Assembly (NCBI RefSeq): GCF_017573505.1
Contig: NZ_JAGEOJ010000007.1
Location: 248,001-312,000 of the forward strand
Reading direction: 5' to 3'
Length of the DNA: 64,000 nucleotides
Source of the DNA: Actinomadura barringtoniae
GTDB lineage: Bacteria > Actinomycetota > Actinomycetes > Streptosporangiales > Streptosporangiaceae
Shown here: piece after piece, positions 63,347 through 64,000 of the stretch
Layout: each line of letters starts with the position of its first letter
How positions within the stretch are numbered: the first letter of the stretch is position 1
Translations under genes and position numbers: made by a program
Notes under the pieces: model-generated
What the model was told of the DNA's origin: nothing
The model's database searches: none
Seen by the model: the letters and a program-made list of their open reading frames with translations, nothing else

Positions 63347-63883
63347 GTGAGCGATCGTGATGACCTGCTGAAAGAGATCAAGGACAAGGCCGTCGTGCAC
63401 GGCGACTTCGTCCTGTCGTCGGGCAAGCGCGCGTCCTGGTACGTGGACCTGCGCCGGGTGACCCTGGACGGCGCGGTGGCGCCGCTGGTCGGGCGGGTGA
63501 TGCTCGAGGCGACCGCCGACCTGGACTACGAGGCCGTCGGCGGGCTCACGCTGGGCGCCGACCCGGTCGCGACGGCGATGCTGCACGCGGCCGCGGCCCA
63601 GGGCCGCAAGCTGGACGCGTTCGTCGTACGGAAGGCCGACAAGCAGCACGGCCTCCAGCGCCGCATCGAGGGCCCGGACGTCGCCGGCCGTCGCGTGCTG
63701 GCCGTGGAGGACACCTCGACCACCGGCGGCTCGGTCATGACCGCCGTGGAGGCGCTGCGCGAGGCGGGCGCGGAGGTCGTCGCCGTGGCCACGATCCTGG
63801 AACGCGGCGCCGCCGAGCGGATCGCGGCCGAGGGCCTGGATTACCGGCACCCGTACGCCGTTCCCGACCTCGGCCTCGGCTGA
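63347..63883 (+). CDS. pyrE: Orotate phosphoribosyltransferase
   Basis: This 178-residue PyrE makes orotidine 5'-phosphate from orotate and PRPP in pyrimidine synthesis. It has GDFVLSSGKRASWYVDLRRV, the LDAFVVRKADKQHGLQ loop and the PRPP-binding motif VLAVEDTSTTGGS. The GTG at 63347 gives the expected size; an ATG 18 bases upstream is the alternative. It stands alone here, with a strong terminator after it, rather than in a pyrimidine operon. Confidence 0.97.
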   Translation: MSDRDDLLKEIKDKAVVHGDFVLSSGKRASWYVDLRRVTLDGAVAPLVGRVMLEATADLDYEAVGGLTLGADPVATAMLHAAAAQGRKLDAFVVRKADKQHGLQRRIEGPDVAGRRVLAVEDTSTTGGSVMTAVEALREAGAEVVAVATILERGAAERIAAEGLDYRHPYAVPDLGLG

Positions 63884-63924
63884 CACAACGGCTCGGCTGA
63901 CGGGGCGCGGGCAGACCAAAGCGA

Positions 63925-63967
63925 CGGGGGCGCCCGATCCGGCTTCTCGGCCGATCGGGCGCCCCCG
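63925..63967 (+). terminator. Strong hairpin terminator after pyrE
   Basis: A 15-bp perfect stem (CGGGGGCGCCCGATC, 63925-63939, with GATCGGGCGCCCCCG, 63953-63967) and an inner GGC/GCC step form a long hairpin 41 bases after the stop. Only a weak T-rich trailer (TGTTGT) follows. Confidence 0.85.
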
Positions 63968-64000
63968 CCCTGTTGTCACGCTCTCGTGCTCACTTCTTCG

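Overview
The window is very GC-rich and densely coded. It carries XRE/DUF5753 with DUF397 modules, F420-type luciferase-like oxidoreductases, many ECF sigma factors, and the chaperone order dnaK-grpE-dnaJ-hspR followed by clpB. Together these point to a filamentous actinobacterium, most likely of the Streptosporangiales (Actinomadura-like). The phylum is secure; the order and genus are inference. No rRNA, tRNA, CRISPR array, phage gene, transposase or origin was recognised.

Left part (1-11.6 kb): the end of a methyltransferase, a MarR regulator, a SigX5-type ECF sigma factor divergent from a RibD-like reductase, a coupled pair ending in a DUF4303/HEAT protein, an IclR regulator, an XRE/DUF397 module with two small divergent genes, a coiled-coil protein, a second RibD-like reductase, an ACT-domain protein and a class IV aminotransferase.

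Beta-oxidation block (11.7-15.7 kb): a thiolase divergent from a 3-hydroxyacyl-CoA dehydrogenase and an acyl-CoA dehydrogenase, with a double palindrome in the shared promoter region.

Sigma-factor block (15.7-37.4 kb): five two-gene cassettes, each an ECF sigma factor followed by a translationally coupled membrane protein of the CU044_5270 type. An MFS exporter/TetR pair, a secreted S8 protease and the HspR heat-shock locus lie between them. Several of the sigma genes and the protease share a promoter-like element (core TGTAAGAA or a close variant). This suggests an expanded, possibly cross-talking envelope-signalling array, and it is the main novelty of the window.

Middle (37.4-49 kb): TetR-, HxlR- and SDR-type stress and redox genes (DUF1772, Ohr, luciferase-like oxidoreductase, alpha/beta hydrolase), a small basic protein with a long leader, a Nudix hydrolase, a secreted glycoside-hydrolase-like protein, and two SDR genes with nearby TetR genes. 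Several intergenic regions hold clear inverted-repeat operators.

Right part (49-64 kb): a patch of broken genes (an AfsR-type fragment, a reductase fragment, a decayed second XRE/DUF397 module), a CD225 protein, a third RibD-like reductase, DUF1275 and MarR/FUSC membrane genes, a PhoD-like phosphatase and a degenerate GGDEF protein. It continues with a one-piece sigma factor fused to its own zinc-finger anti-sigma domain, membrane helix and ectodomain, then a NYN nuclease-like protein with a Gly/Met/Ser-rich linker, a TPR-like protein, an alpha/beta hydrolase fold without a nucleophile, and pyrE with a strong terminator.
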